Assembly: GCF_030816615.1 (NCBI RefSeq)
Contig: NZ_JAUSYD010000001.1
Coordinates: 3,804,501 to 3,868,500, forward strand
Origin: Streptomyces sp. B1I3
GTDB taxonomy: Bacteria; Actinomycetota; Actinomycetes; Streptomycetales; Streptomycetaceae
Direction: 5' to 3'
DNA length: 64,000 bases
The position numbers and the translations under genes are program-made. Under the pieces are notes generated by a model. It was not told the DNA's origin. It saw only the letters and a list, made by a program, of their open reading frames with translations, and made no database searches. The stretch's first letter is position 1; every line of letters starts with the position of its first letter. This document shows, one piece after another, positions 52,148 to 61,773 of this stretch.

Positions 52148-55100
52148 TCAGTCCTCGCCCTCCAGGTCACCCTCCGTCTCGAGGAAGACCTGGCGCAGGG
52201 CTTCGAGCACGGCCGGGTCGGGCTTGGCCCACATGCCGCGGGACTCGGCCTCCAGGAGGCGCTCGGCGATGCCGTGCAGGGCCCACGGGTTGGCCTGCTG
52301 GAGGAACTCGCGGTTCACCGGGTCCAGGACGTACGTCTCGGTCAGCTTGTCGTACATCCAGTCGGCGACCACGCCCGTCGTCGCGTCGTACCCGAACAGG
52401 TAGTCGACCGTCGCGGCCAGCTCGAAGGCGCCCTTGTAGCCGTGGCGGCGCATCGCCTCGATCCACTTCGGGTTGACCACCCGGGCGCGGAAGACGCGGG
52501 ACGTCTCCTCGACCAGGGTCCGGGTGCGGACCGTCTCGGGGCGGGTCGAGTCGCCGATGTACGCCTGCGGAGCCGTTCCCTTCAGCGCTCGTACCGTCGC
52601 GACCATGCCGCCGTGGTACTGGAAGTAGTCGTCCGAGTCCGCGATGTCGTGCTCGCGGGTGTCGGTGTTCTTCGCCGCGACCTCGATCCGCTTGTACGCG
52701 GTCTCCATCTCGTCCCGGGCCGGGCGCCCGTCCAGCTCACGGCCGTAGGCGTAGCCGCCCCACACCGTGTACACCTCGGCGAGGTCGGCGTCCGTGCGCC
52801 AGTCGCGGGAGTCGATGAGCTGGAGCAGCCCGGCGCCGTACGTACCCGGCCGGGAGCCGAAGATGCGGGTGGTGGCCCGCCGCTCGTCGCCGTGCTCGGC
52901 CAGGTCGGCCTGGGTGTGGGCGCGTACGAAGTTCTGCTCGGCGGGCTCGTCGAGTGAGGCGGCCAGGCGGACGGCGTCGTCCAGCAGGCCGATGGTGTGC
53001 GGGAACGCGTCGCGGAAGAAGCCGGAGATGCGCAGGGTGACGTCGATGCGGGGGCGGCCGAGCTCCTCGTACGGGATGGCCTCCAGGCCCGTCACCCGGC
53101 GCGAGGCGTCGTCCCAGACGGGGCGGACACCGAGCAGGGCGAACGCCTCGGCGATGTCGTCGCCCGCGGTGCGCATCGCGCTCGTGCCCCACAGGGACAG
53201 GCCGACGGAGGTGGGCCAGTCGCCGTTGTCGGCGCGGTAGCGCTCCAGGAGCGAGTCGGCGAGGGCCTGGCCGGTCTCCCAGGCGAGGCGGGAGGGGACC
53301 GCCTTCGGGTCGACGGAGTAGAAGTTGCGGCCGGTCGGCAGGACGTTGACCAGGCCGCGGAGCGGGGAGCCGGACGGGCCGGCGGGGACGAAGCCGCCGT
53401 TCAGCGCGTGGACCGCGTGGTCGAGCTCGTCGGTCGTCGCGGCGAGGCGCGGCACGACCTCGCGGGCGGCGAAGTCGAGGATGTCCGCGACGGCCTGCGG
53501 GTGCCCCGCTGCCACGCCGGCGACGGCGGCGGGGTCCCACTCCGCGTCGTCCATCGCCTGGACGAGCGCGCGGGCCTGCTCCTCGGTCTCGTCGGCGGCG
53601 GTGCGGGTGGCCGCCGACTCGTCCAGGCCGAGCGCCTCGCGCAGTCCGGGCAGCGAGGCCGTACCGCCCCAGATCTGGCGGGCGCGCAGGACGGCGAGGA
53701 CCAGGTTGACGCGGTCCTTCCCAGCCGGGGCGCTGCCCAGGACGTGCAGCCCGTCGCGGATCTGGACGTCCTTGATCTCACAGAGCCAGCCGTCGAGATG
53801 CATGATGAACTCGTCGAAGCCCTCGTCCTCCGGCCGGTCCTCGAGCCCCAGGTCGTGGTCGAGCTTCGCGGCCTGGATGAGGGTCCAGATCTGGGCACGG
53901 ACCGCCGGGAGCTTGGCCGGGTCCATGGCGGCGATCTGGGCGTGCTCGTCCAGGAGTTGTTCGAGGCGGGCGATGTCGCCGTAGCTGTCGGCGCGGGCCA
54001 TCGGCGGTACGAGGTGGTCGACGAGCGTGGCGTGCACCCGGCGCTTGGCCTGTGTGCCCTCGCCCGGGTCGTTGACCAGGAACGGGTAGACAAGCGGCAG
54101 GTCGCCCAGCGCGGCGTCGGGTCCGCAGGCGGCGGACAGGCCGGCGTTCTTGCCGGGCAGCCACTCCAGGTTGCCGTGCTTGCCGAGGTGGATCATCGCG
54201 TCGGCGCCGAAGCCGTTGTCGTCGGCGGACGCGGCGATCCAGCGGTAGGCGGCCAGGTAGTGGTGCGAGGGCGGCAGATCGGGATCGTGGTAGATCGCGA
54301 TCGGGTTCTCGCCGAAGCCGCGCGGCGGCTGGATGAGGATCAGCAGGTTGCCCCGGCGCAGGGCGGCGAGCACGATGTCGCCCTCCGGGTTGCGGGACCG
54401 GTCGAGGAACATCTCGCCGGGGGCTGGCCCCCAGTGCTCCTCGACGGCCTCGCGCAGTTCTGCCGGCAGCGTGGCGAACCAGCGGCGGTAGTCGGCGGCC
54501 GGGATGCGGACCGGGTTGCGGGCCAGCTGCTCTTCGGTGAGCCACTCCTGGTCGTGGCCACCGGCCTCGATGAGGGCGTAGATCAGCTCGTCGCCGTCCC
54601 CGGAGACCAGTCCCGGGATCTCTTCCACGGGACCGAAGTCGTAGCCCTCGGCCCGGAGCCTGCGCAGCAGGGCGACGGCACTGGCGGGGGTGTCGAGGCC
54701 GACCGCGTTGCCGATGCGGGAGTGCTTGGTCGGGTACGCGGACAGCACCAGCGCGATCCGCTTCTCGGCGGCCGGGATGTGGCGGAGCCGTGCGTGGCGT
54801 ACGGCGATTCCGGCGACCCGGGCGGCCCGCTCGGGGTCGGCGACGTACGCGGGCAGGCCGTCCTCGTCGATCTCCTTGAAGGAGAACGGCACGGTGATGA
54901 GGCGGCCGTCGAACTCGGGGACGGCGATCTGGGTGGCCGCGTCCAGCGGCGAGACGCCCTCGTCGTTCTCCTCCCACGCGGCGCGCGGGCTGGTCAGGCA
55001 CAGCGCCTGGAGGACGGGCACGTCCAGGCCGGTGAGGGCGCCCGCGTCCCAGGACTCGTCGTCACCGCCTGCCGAAGCGGTGGCGGGTTTCGTCCCGCCC

Positions 55101-55747
55101 GCGGCGAGGACCGTCGTCACGATGGCGTCGGCGGCGCGGAGTTCGTCGATGAGTTCGGGTTCGGGCGTGCGGAGCGAGGCGACGTACAGCGGGAGGGGGC
55201 GGGCGCCCGCGTCCTCCACGGCCGTGCAGAGCGCCTCGACGAAGGCGGTGTTCCCGCTCATGTGGTGCGCACGGTAGTAGAGCACCGCGACGGTCGGGCC
55301 GGTGACGTCCCGGGCCGTGCGCTCCAGCGGGCCCCAGGCGGGGGCCGGGGCGGGCGACTCGAAGCCGTGGCCGGTGAGCAGCACCGTGTCGGAGAGGAAC
55401 CGGGCCAGCTGCTCCAGATTGGCCGGACCGCCGTGCGCGAGGTAGGCGTGCGCCTCGGCCGCGATACCGATGGGCACGGTGGAGGCGGCCATCAGCTGGG
55501 CGTCGGGGGCCTGTTCACCGGTGAGTACGACGACGGGCCGGCCGGTGGCGAGGACGTGGTCGAGCCCCTCCTGCCAGGCGCGGACACCACCGAGGAGCCG
55601 CACGACGACGAGATCCGTGCCCTCCAGGAGCTGCGGCAGGTCCTCGACGGAGAGCCGGGACGGGTTCGCGTAGCGGAAGCCGACCGGGCCGCCGGAGGCA
55701 CGGGCGCTGAGCAGGTCGGTGTCGGACGTCGACAGGAGCAGGATCAT
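52148..55747 (-). CDS. cobN: Cobaltochelatase subunit CobN
   Basis: 1199-aa large subunit that inserts cobalt into hydrogenobyrinate diamide in the aerobic B12 pathway, ATP-dependent with CobS/CobT (not in window). The frame begins MILLLSTSDTDLLSARA. Family stretches include YRAHHMSGNTAFVEALC, LSAYPTKHSRIGNAVGLDTP, IHLGKHGNLEWLPGKNAGLS, NVLPTGRNFYSVDPKAVPSR and GYKGAFELAATVDYLFGYDA. It is preceded by a cobalamin riboswitch, so it is repressed by B12. Confidence 0.97.
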   Translation of the reverse strand: MILLLSTSDTDLLSARASGGPVGFRYANPSRLSVEDLPQLLEGTDLVVVRLLGGVRAWQEGLDHVLATGRPVVVLTGEQAPDAQLMAASTVPIGIAAEAHAYLAHGGPANLEQLARFLSDTVLLTGHGFESPAPAPAWGPLERTARDVTGPTVAVLYYRAHHMSGNTAFVEALCTAVEDAGARPLPLYVASLRTPEPELIDELRAADAIVTTVLAAGGTKPATASAGGDDESWDAGALTGLDVPVLQALCLTSPRAAWEENDEGVSPLDAATQIAVPEFDGRLITVPFSFKEIDEDGLPAYVADPERAARVAGIAVRHARLRHIPAAEKRIALVLSAYPTKHSRIGNAVGLDTPASAVALLRRLRAEGYDFGPVEEIPGLVSGDGDELIYALIEAGGHDQEWLTEEQLARNPVRIPAADYRRWFATLPAELREAVEEHWGPAPGEMFLDRSRNPEGDIVLAALRRGNLLILIQPPRGFGENPIAIYHDPDLPPSHHYLAAYRWIAASADDNGFGADAMIHLGKHGNLEWLPGKNAGLSAACGPDAALGDLPLVYPFLVNDPGEGTQAKRRVHATLVDHLVPPMARADSYGDIARLEQLLDEHAQIAAMDPAKLPAVRAQIWTLIQAAKLDHDLGLEDRPEDEGFDEFIMHLDGWLCEIKDVQIRDGLHVLGSAPAGKDRVNLVLAVLRARQIWGGTASLPGLREALGLDESAATRTAADETEEQARALVQAMDDAEWDPAAVAGVAAGHPQAVADILDFAAREVVPRLAATTDELDHAVHALNGGFVPAGPSGSPLRGLVNVLPTGRNFYSVDPKAVPSRLAWETGQALADSLLERYRADNGDWPTSVGLSLWGTSAMRTAGDDIAEAFALLGVRPVWDDASRRVTGLEAIPYEELGRPRIDVTLRISGFFRDAFPHTIGLLDDAVRLAASLDEPAEQNFVRAHTQADLAEHGDERRATTRIFGSRPGTYGAGLLQLIDSRDWRTDADLAEVYTVWGGYAYGRELDGRPARDEMETAYKRIEVAAKNTDTREHDIADSDDYFQYHGGMVATVRALKGTAPQAYIGDSTRPETVRTRTLVEETSRVFRARVVNPKWIEAMRRHGYKGAFELAATVDYLFGYDATTGVVADWMYDKLTETYVLDPVNREFLQQANPWALHGIAERLLEAESRGMWAKPDPAVLEALRQVFLETEGDLEGED

Positions 55748-55779
55748 GCGGCGTCAGTCCTTCCCCGGGGTGTCCACGC

Positions 55780-55950
55780 CCCGGGCGGTGTCGGATTGGG
55801 GTCCTGGCCGGGCCGGGACCTCGGGGATGGGAGTTCCTGACTCGCACGGCCGGATGGCCGGGCTCACAGTGGCGGGACCGCGCCGGAATCTCACCGGGCT
55901 TCCTCCCATGTCGCCGTATGGCGATGGCGGACCCAACGGACCGCCGCTAG
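55780..55950 (-). promoter_or_regulatory. Cobalamin riboswitch upstream of cobN
   Basis: On the minus strand: GGGAGGAAGCCCGGTGAGAT, TCCGGCGCGGTCCCGCCACT, GTGA, and downstream GAGTCAGGAACTC. These are the conserved core (GCCACTG B12 box) of the adenosylcobalamin aptamer. An earlier GGTCCGTTGGGTC belongs to the P-arms. The expression platform would reach the cobN start. Limits are approximate. Confidence 0.9.
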
Positions 55951-56078
55951 GCATAGTAGGCGGCGGGTGGGGGGTCCTGACCAGACGGCCCCCGCCCCTG
56001 CCGGGACCGCGGGCGGTGTCCCGTACGTCACAGTGACCGTAGGGGTGCGCTCCGGTCACGGTCGGTATGCTCGCCGCC

Positions 56079-57392
56079 ATGTCCGCCTCCCCCCTTCCAC
56101 CCCGGTCTCCGGGCGATGCGTGCGCCCGGAGCAGCGGTGACGCGTGCCCCGGCGCACTGCGTCTGCACCGGGCGGACGACGGTGCGCTGGCGCGTATCCG
56201 CATACCCGGCGGCATTCTGACGATCCGTCAGGCAGATGCCCTGCGGCAGGTCGCCGAGCGATTCGGTGACGGTGAGTTGCATCTCACCTCCCGCGGGAAC
56301 GTGCAGGTGCGCGGGCTCCCCGCGGACTGCGGCGCGGAGCTTGCCGGGCTGCTCGGACGGGCCGGACTACTGCCCTCCGCACGCCACGAGCGGGTACGCA
56401 ACGTGGTGGCGTCCCCCCTCTCCGGGCTGGACGGCCTCGGGGCCGCCGACGTCGGACCGTGGCTGACCGGACTGGACCGTCTCCTCTGCGCGAGCGACCG
56501 GCTGACGGCGCTCTCCGGGCGCTTCCTCTTCGCCCTCGACGACGGCCGCGGCGATGTCGACGCCCTCGGCGCCGACCTCGCCCTCCTGGGCCGCGGCGAC
56601 GGCAGCGCGCTGCTGCGCGTCGGCGACACGGACGCCGTCCTGCGTGTACCCGCCTCCGACGCGCCCCGCGCCGCGCTCCTCGCCGCCGGAGCCTTCCTGG
56701 ACGCGGCCCGGGACACCGGCGCCTGGCGGACGAAGGACCTGCCGGGTGAGGTGGCGTCCGCGCTCCCCGACGACGTGCTGCGACGGCTCGGGCAGGCCGG
56801 CATCGCCGTCGCCCCCGGGTCCCACCCCCGCCCTCCCGAAGCTCTGCGCCCGGCTACCGGACGCCTCCCGGGCAGCCGCGGCGAGGCCGCGCTGTCCGTC
56901 GGCGTACCGCTGGGACGGCTGAACCCGGCGCAGTGGCGCCTCCTGTCGAGCGCCGGCGGACTCCGGCTCACCCCATGGCGCGGAGCCGTCGTCACCGGAA
57001 TCGCTCCCCACCGCGCGGACAGCCTGCTCGGCGCCCTCACGGAGGCCGGACTGATCACCGGGCCCGGCTCCCCGTGGGCCGGTGTCGGCGCCTGCGTCGG
57101 GCAGCCCGGCTGCGCGAAGTCACTGGCCGACGTGCGGGCCGATGCGGGGGCCGCCGTCGGGCCGGCCGGGCGGCTCCCTGTGTACTGGTCCGGCTGTGAA
57201 CGCCGGTGCGGCCATCCGCACGGGGAGTGGATCGACGTGGTCGCCACCCCGGACGGACACCGGATCTCCCATGTACGGGGGGATCGGACCACCGCGACGT
57301 CCACGGTCCGGGACGACCCGGCCGCGCTCGCCGCGGCCGTGGCGGCGGCCCGGGGCACGCACACCGCGGCGCCCCGGGGCACGCACACCTGA
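56079..57392 (+). CDS. cobG: Precorrin-3B synthase
   Basis: 437 aa from ATG 56079; an ATG at 56067 is in frame. Oxygen-dependent hydroxylase/lactonase of the aerobic cobalamin pathway, a sulfite/nitrite-reductase-fold protein. The siroheme/4Fe-4S Cys pattern is [11 protein letters not shown] and [11 protein letters not shown]-terminal [14 protein letters not shown] is the family's ferredoxin-like repeat. It starts a rightward operon with cobH and cobIJ, divergent from cobN. No ribosome site is obvious. Confidence 0.92.
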   Translation: MSASPLPPRSPGDACARSSGDACPGALRLHRADDGALARIRIPGGILTIRQADALRQVAERFGDGELHLTSRGNVQVRGLPADCGAELAGLLGRAGLLPSARHERVRNVVASPLSGLDGLGAADVGPWLTGLDRLLCASDRLTALSGRFLFALDDGRGDVDALGADLALLGRGDGSALLRVGDTDAVLRVPASDAPRAALLAAGAFLDAARDTGAWRTKDLPGEVASALPDDVLRRLGQAGIAVAPGSHPRPPEALRPATGRLPGSRGEAALSVGVPLGRLNPAQWRLLSSAGGLRLTPWRGAVVTGIAPHRADSLLGALTEAGLITGPGSPWAGVGACVGQPGCAKSLADVRADAGAAVGPAGRLPVYWSGCERRCGHPHGEWIDVVATPDGHRISHVRGDRTTATSTVRDDPAALAAAVAAARGTHTAAPRGTHT

Positions 57393-57453
57393 CCACCACG
57401 ACCACCTCCTGTACGACCTGTTCGACCTGTTCGACGAAGAAAGCGACAGCACT

Positions 57454-58080
57454 GTGCATCAGTACGAGAAGGACGGACCGGCGATCTACCGCCAGTCCTT
57501 CGCCACCATCCGCGCGGAAGCGGATCTGGCAGGGCTGCCCGCCGACGTGAGCCAGGTCGCCGTCCGCATGATCCACGCCTGCGGCATGGTCGACCTCGTG
57601 CGCGATCTCGCCTTCTCGCCGAACGCCGTGGCCGACGCCCGCGCGGCGCTGCGGTCCGGTGCGCCCATCCTCTGCGACGTCGCCATGGTCGCCAGCGGGG
57701 TCACCCGCAAGCGGCTGCCGGCGGACAACGAGGTGATCTGCACCCTGTCGGACCCCGCCGTCCCCGAGCTGGCCGCGGAGCTCGGCACCACGCGCAGCGC
57801 CGCCGCCCTCGAGCTGTGGCGGGACCGGATGGAGGGTGCGGTCGTCGCCGTCGGCAACGCCCCCACCGCGCTGTTCCGGCTGCTGGAGATGATCGAGGCG
57901 GGCGCGCCGCGCCCCGCGGCCGTCATCGGCGTGCCGGTCGGCTTCATCGGGGCCGCCGAGTCCAAGGAGGCCCTGGCCGCCCACCCGTCCGGCCTGGAGC
58001 ACCTCGTGGTGCGGGGCAGGCGCGGTGGCAGCGCCATCGCGGCCGCCGCCCTCAACGCGATCGCCAGCGAGGAGGAGTGA
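57454..58080 (+). CDS. cobH: Precorrin-8X methylmutase
   Basis: 208 aa; migrates the C11 methyl to C12 to give hydrogenobyrinate. [20 protein letters not shown] is the conserved start, with [13 protein letters not shown] carrying the catalytic His, then [18 protein letters not shown] and [19 protein letters not shown] 57454 (VHQYEKDG) is chosen by family start; the frame is open further upstream across the cobG end. It is followed after 2 bases by cobIJ. Confidence 0.94.
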   Translation: MHQYEKDGPAIYRQSFATIRAEADLAGLPADVSQVAVRMIHACGMVDLVRDLAFSPNAVADARAALRSGAPILCDVAMVASGVTRKRLPADNEVICTLSDPAVPELAAELGTTRSAAALELWRDRMEGAVVAVGNAPTALFRLLEMIEAGAPRPAAVIGVPVGFIGAAESKEALAAHPSGLEHLVVRGRRGGSAIAAAALNAIASEEE

Positions 58081-58082
58081 GC

Positions 58083-59633
58083 GTGCCCGAGCAGCAGCAG
58101 ACCGGCGGCACGGGGAACGCCGGAGACACGGGCGGCCCCCGCACCGGCCGGCTGTACGGGGTCGGGCTCGGCCCGGGCGACCCGTCCCTGATGACGGTGC
58201 GGGCCGTGCAGGTCATCGGCGAGGCCGACGTCGTCGCGTACCACTCCGCCCGGCACGGCCGCTCGATCGCCCGCTCCATCGCGGCGCAGTACCTGCGCGC
58301 CGACCACATCGAAGAAGCGCTGGTCTACCCCGTCACGACGGAGACCACGGACCATCCGGGGGGCTACCGGGGCGCGCTGGACGAGTTCTACGCCGAGGCC
58401 GCCGCCCGCCTCGCGGCGCACCTCGACGCCGGACGCACCGTCGCCGTGCTCGCCGAGGGCGACCCGCTCTTCTACGGCTCGTACCAGCACATGCACAAGC
58501 GGCTCGCGGACCGGTACGACACCGAGGTCATCCCCGGCGTCACCTCGGTAAGCGCCGCCGCCGCCCGCCTCGGCACCCCGCTCGTCGAGGCCGAGGAGGT
58601 GCTGACGATCCTGCCCGGCACGCTTCCCGAGGAGGAGCTGACAGCCCGTCTGGCGGCCACCGACTCGGCGGTCGTGATGAAGCTGGGCCGTACGTTCCCC
58701 GCCGTGCGCCGCGCGTTCGAGGCGTCAGGGCGGCTGCCCGAGGCACGGTACGTCGAGCGCGCCACCATGGCGGGCGAGCGGACCGGCGACCTCGCGGACA
58801 TCGACGCGGACTCGGTGCCGTACTTCGCGGTCGCCGTGCTGCCCAGCAGGATCGACGCCCCCCGGCCCGAGCGGGCCCCCGGCTCCGGCGAAGTGGTCGT
58901 GGTCGGCACCGGGCCCGCGGGACCGCTGTGGCTGACCCCCGAGACGCGCGGGGCGCTGGCCGCCGCCGACGACGTGGTCGGCTACACGACATACCTGGAC
59001 CGGGTGCCGGTCCGTCCCGGGCAGCAGCGCCACGGCTCGGACAACAAGGTCGAGTCGGAGCGCGCCGAGTTCGCCCTGGACCTGGCCCGCCGGGGGCGCC
59101 GGGTGGCGGTGGTGTCCGGGGGTGACCCGGGAGTCTTCGCCATGGCGACGGCCGTCCTGGAAGTGGCCTCGCAGGAGGCCTACACGGACATCGCCGTACG
59201 GGTGCTGCCCGGGGTGACGGCGGCCAGTGCCGCCGCCGCCCGTGCGGGGGCCCCGCTGGGCCACGACTACGCCACCATCTCCCTCTCGGACCGGCTCAAG
59301 CCGTGGGAGGTCATCGCCGAGCGGCTGCGCGCGGCGGCCACGGCCGACCTCGTGATGGCGCTGTACAACCCGGGCTCGCGCAGCCGGACGTGGCAGGTCG
59401 GCAAGGCCCGTGACCTCCTGCTGGAACACCGCTCGCCGGACACCCCCGTGGTGCTCGGCCGCGATGTCGGCGGTCCTGCGGAGAGCGTGCGTACGGTGCG
59501 GCTGGCCGACCTGGACCCGATGGAGGTGGACATGCGGACGATCCTGATCGTGGGGTCCTCGCAGACCCGCTGGGTGCGCCGGGGCGACGGCCGGCAGATC
59601 GTCTGGACGCCGCGCCGCTACCCGGAGACCTGA
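58083..59633 (+). CDS. cobIJ: Fused precorrin-2 C20- and precorrin-3B C17-methyltransferase (CobI-CobJ)
   Basis: 516-aa bifunctional SAM-dependent methyltransferase. CobI half: LYGVGLGPGDPSLMTVRAVQ, VLAEGDPLFYGSYQHM, VIPGVTSVSAAAARLGTPL. CobJ half: VVVVGTGPAGPLWLTPETRG, GYTTYLDRV, VVSGGDPGVFAMATAVLEVA, VLPGVTAASAAAARAGAPLG, MALYNPGSRSRTWQ. Each half has its own GxGPG(D/A) SAM motif. The fusion is common in actinobacteria. GTG 58083 lies 2 bases after cobH with GAGGAG overlapping the cobH end. Confidence 0.95.
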   Translation: MPEQQQTGGTGNAGDTGGPRTGRLYGVGLGPGDPSLMTVRAVQVIGEADVVAYHSARHGRSIARSIAAQYLRADHIEEALVYPVTTETTDHPGGYRGALDEFYAEAAARLAAHLDAGRTVAVLAEGDPLFYGSYQHMHKRLADRYDTEVIPGVTSVSAAAARLGTPLVEAEEVLTILPGTLPEEELTARLAATDSAVVMKLGRTFPAVRRAFEASGRLPEARYVERATMAGERTGDLADIDADSVPYFAVAVLPSRIDAPRPERAPGSGEVVVVGTGPAGPLWLTPETRGALAAADDVVGYTTYLDRVPVRPGQQRHGSDNKVESERAEFALDLARRGRRVAVVSGGDPGVFAMATAVLEVASQEAYTDIAVRVLPGVTAASAAAARAGAPLGHDYATISLSDRLKPWEVIAERLRAAATADLVMALYNPGSRSRTWQVGKARDLLLEHRSPDTPVVLGRDVGGPAESVRTVRLADLDPMEVDMRTILIVGSSQTRWVRRGDGRQIVWTPRRYPET

Positions 59634-59640
59634 TCCGGGG

Positions 59641-59705
59641 CCGGCCGACAGGCGACAGCGGGCCGGCCGGCGACAGCGGGCCGGCGGGCGGCAGCGGGCC
59701 GGGCC
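59641..59705. repeat. Tandem GGCGACAGCGGGCCGGC-type repeats
   Basis: Three to four imperfect copies of a ~17-bp unit between the convergent cobIJ and cobK genes. Confidence 0.6.
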
Positions 59706-59744
59706 GCACCTGCTCGCCCTCGGCCGCCGGACCCCGGCGGCTGC

Positions 59745-60500
59745 CTAGGCGTTCGCTCCCGTCACGCCCCGCAGCCAGGCGACGGCGTCCTCCGGGGTCC
59801 CGGCCACCGGTACCCCTTCCGGGGCCGGTGGCCGGCGCACCACGACCACCGGGATGGCGGCCTCGCGGGCGGCGGCGAGCTTGGGGGCGGTCGCGGCGCC
59901 GCCGCTGTCCTTCGTGACAAGGACGTCGATGCGGTGACGCCGGAGCAGCGCGCGCTCCCCGTCCAGGGTGAACGGGCCCCGGTCCAGCAGGACCTCCATG
60001 CGCGCCGGGTACGGGGCATCGGGGGCGTCCACCGATCGCATCAGGAACCACAGCGCGTCCAGGTGGGCGAACGCCGCCAGCCCCATGCGGCCCGTCGTGA
60101 GGAAGACCCGCCGGCCCAGTCCGGGCAGCAGCTCGGCGGCGCCGGCCAGGGAGCCGGTGGCGTGCCACAGGTCACCGTCCGAGGGCACCCAGCCGGGCCG
60201 GCGCAGAGCCAGCAGGGGAACATGGACTGCGGCGGCGGCCGCGGCCGCGTTGAAACTGATCGTCCCGGCGAAAGGATGGGTGGCGTCGATGACCGCATCC
60301 ACTCGGTGCGCACGGAGCCACTCGGCCATGCCGTCGGCTCCGCCGAATCCCCCGACGCGTACCTCCCCCGGTGGGAGCCGGGGCCGGGCGACGCGTCCGG
60401 CGAGCGAGCTGGTGACTCTGATCCACTCCTCGGCCACCAGGAGCTCCGCGAGCCGACGGGCCTCCGTCGTGCCGCCGAGGACGAGCAGGTGCAAGGGCAT
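59745..60500 (-). CDS. cobK: Precorrin-6A reductase
   Basis: 251 aa; NADPH-dependent reduction of precorrin-6A. LLVLGGTTEARRLAELLVAE is the nucleotide-binding start, with DAVIDATHPFAGTISFNAAA, RVFLTTGRMGLAAF and DVLVTKDSGGAATAPKLAAA. ATG 60500. Its start lies only 15 bases from that of the divergent cbiD, so promoters must overlap the coding sequences or the transcripts be leaderless. Confidence 0.95.
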   Translation of the reverse strand: MPLHLLVLGGTTEARRLAELLVAEEWIRVTSSLAGRVARPRLPPGEVRVGGFGGADGMAEWLRAHRVDAVIDATHPFAGTISFNAAAAAAAVHVPLLALRRPGWVPSDGDLWHATGSLAGAAELLPGLGRRVFLTTGRMGLAAFAHLDALWFLMRSVDAPDAPYPARMEVLLDRGPFTLDGERALLRRHRIDVLVTKDSGGAATAPKLAAAREAAIPVVVVRRPPAPEGVPVAGTPEDAVAWLRGVTGANA

Positions 60501-60515
60501 GGGACCGGTCCATCC

Positions 60516-61634
60516 ATGAGCAGTGAGGCGCAGGGCGGGCGCAACGCCCAACTCAAGCACACCGGTCTGCGACCGGGCTGGACGACCGGCGCCTGCGCGA
60601 CGGCGGCAGCCACGGCCGCGTACACCGCGCTGCTCACCGGCGAGTTCCCCGACCCGGTGACCATCACGCTGCCCCGGGGCCAGACCCCCGCCTTCGCTCT
60701 CGCGGTCGAGGAACTGGCCGGCGGCCGGGCCACGGCGGGAGTGGTCAAGGACGCGGGCGACGACCCGGACGTGACGCACGGCGCGCTGGTGCGCGCCACC
60801 GTACGGTTGCTGCCGCCCGGCTCGGGGGTGGTGTTCCGGGCGGGCCCCGGGGTGGGGACGGTGACGCTCCCGGGGCTGCCTCTCGAAGTCGGGGAGCCCG
60901 CGATCAACCCCGTCCCCCGCCAGATGATGCGGGACCACATCGCACGTGTGGCGGCCGTGCACGGGGGCACCGGTGATGCCGAGATCACGGTCTCGGTGGA
61001 CGACGGCGAGGAGATCGCACGTTTCACGTGGAACCTCCGCCTAGGCATCCTGGGCGGGCTCTCGATCCTCGGCACGACGGGCGTGGTGGTGCCGTACTCC
61101 TGCTCGGCCTGGATCGACTCGATCCGCCGCGGGGTGGACGTGGCGCGGGCGGCCGGTCACCGGCACGTGGCGGGGTGCACGGGTTCGACCTCCGAGAAGA
61201 CGGTCGTCTCCGAGTACGGCCTGCCGGAGATCGCCCTGCTGGACATGGGCGACTTCGCGGGTGCGGTGCTGAAGTACGTACGCCGGCATCCCGTGGACCG
61301 GCTGACGATCTGCGGCGGGTTCGCCAAGCTGTCCAAACTGGCGGCGGGCCACCTGGATCTGCATTCGGGCCGTTCCCAGGTCGACAGGCCGTTCCTGGCG
61401 AGGCTGGCGCGGCAGGGCGGGGCGAGCGAGGAGCTGGCCGCGGAGATCGAGGTGGCCAACACCGGTCTGGCGGCGCTGCACCTGTGTATGGCGGCCGGGG
61501 TGCCGCTGGGCGACCTGGTGGCGGTGACCGCACGGGACCAGGCGCTGTCCGTCCTGCGGGGTGCGCCGGTGACGGTGGACGTGATCTGCATCGACCGGGC
61601 GGGGACGGTGGTCGGGCGGAGCGCCGCGCGGTGA
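60516..61634 (+). CDS. cbiD: Cobalt-precorrin-5B C1-methyltransferase CbiD
   Basis: 372 aa. RPGWTTGACATAAATAAYTA is the CbiD signature, with VVKDAGDDPDVTHGALV, GVGTVTLPGLPLEVGEPAIN, LGILGGLSILGTTGVVVPYS and CTGSTSEKTV. CbiD belongs to the early-cobalt pathway but occurs here beside cobG, cobK and cobN. Its stop lies within the first copy of a 41-bp tandem repeat. Confidence 0.95.
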   Translation: MSSEAQGGRNAQLKHTGLRPGWTTGACATAAATAAYTALLTGEFPDPVTITLPRGQTPAFALAVEELAGGRATAGVVKDAGDDPDVTHGALVRATVRLLPPGSGVVFRAGPGVGTVTLPGLPLEVGEPAINPVPRQMMRDHIARVAAVHGGTGDAEITVSVDDGEEIARFTWNLRLGILGGLSILGTTGVVVPYSCSAWIDSIRRGVDVARAAGHRHVAGCTGSTSEKTVVSEYGLPEIALLDMGDFAGAVLKYVRRHPVDRLTICGGFAKLSKLAAGHLDLHSGRSQVDRPFLARLARQGGASEELAAEIEVANTGLAALHLCMAAGVPLGDLVAVTARDQALSVLRGAPVTVDVICIDRAGTVVGRSAAR

Positions 61635-61738
61635 CGCCTGGCGCGTGGCGTGGTCGGCGGAGCGCCGCGCGGTGACGCCTGACGCGTGGCGTGGTCGGCG
61701 GAGCGCCGCGCGGTGACGCCTGACGCGTGGTGCGTAGG
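61609..61738. repeat. 41-bp tandem repeat overlapping the cbiD 3' end
   Basis: Three copies with exact 41-bp period (GCGCCGCGCGGTGACGCCTG recurs at 61621, 61662 and 61703). Copies differ by single bases. Copy 1 includes the cbiD stop codon. Confidence 0.85.
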
Positions 61739-61773
61739 TGGCGGCCACCCCTGCCCGCCCCGGCCGCCCGGCC

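Noticed and set aside
52997-55840. 947-codon plus-strand open frame
   Set aside because: Antisense shadow of cobN; no recognisable domains and biased composition.
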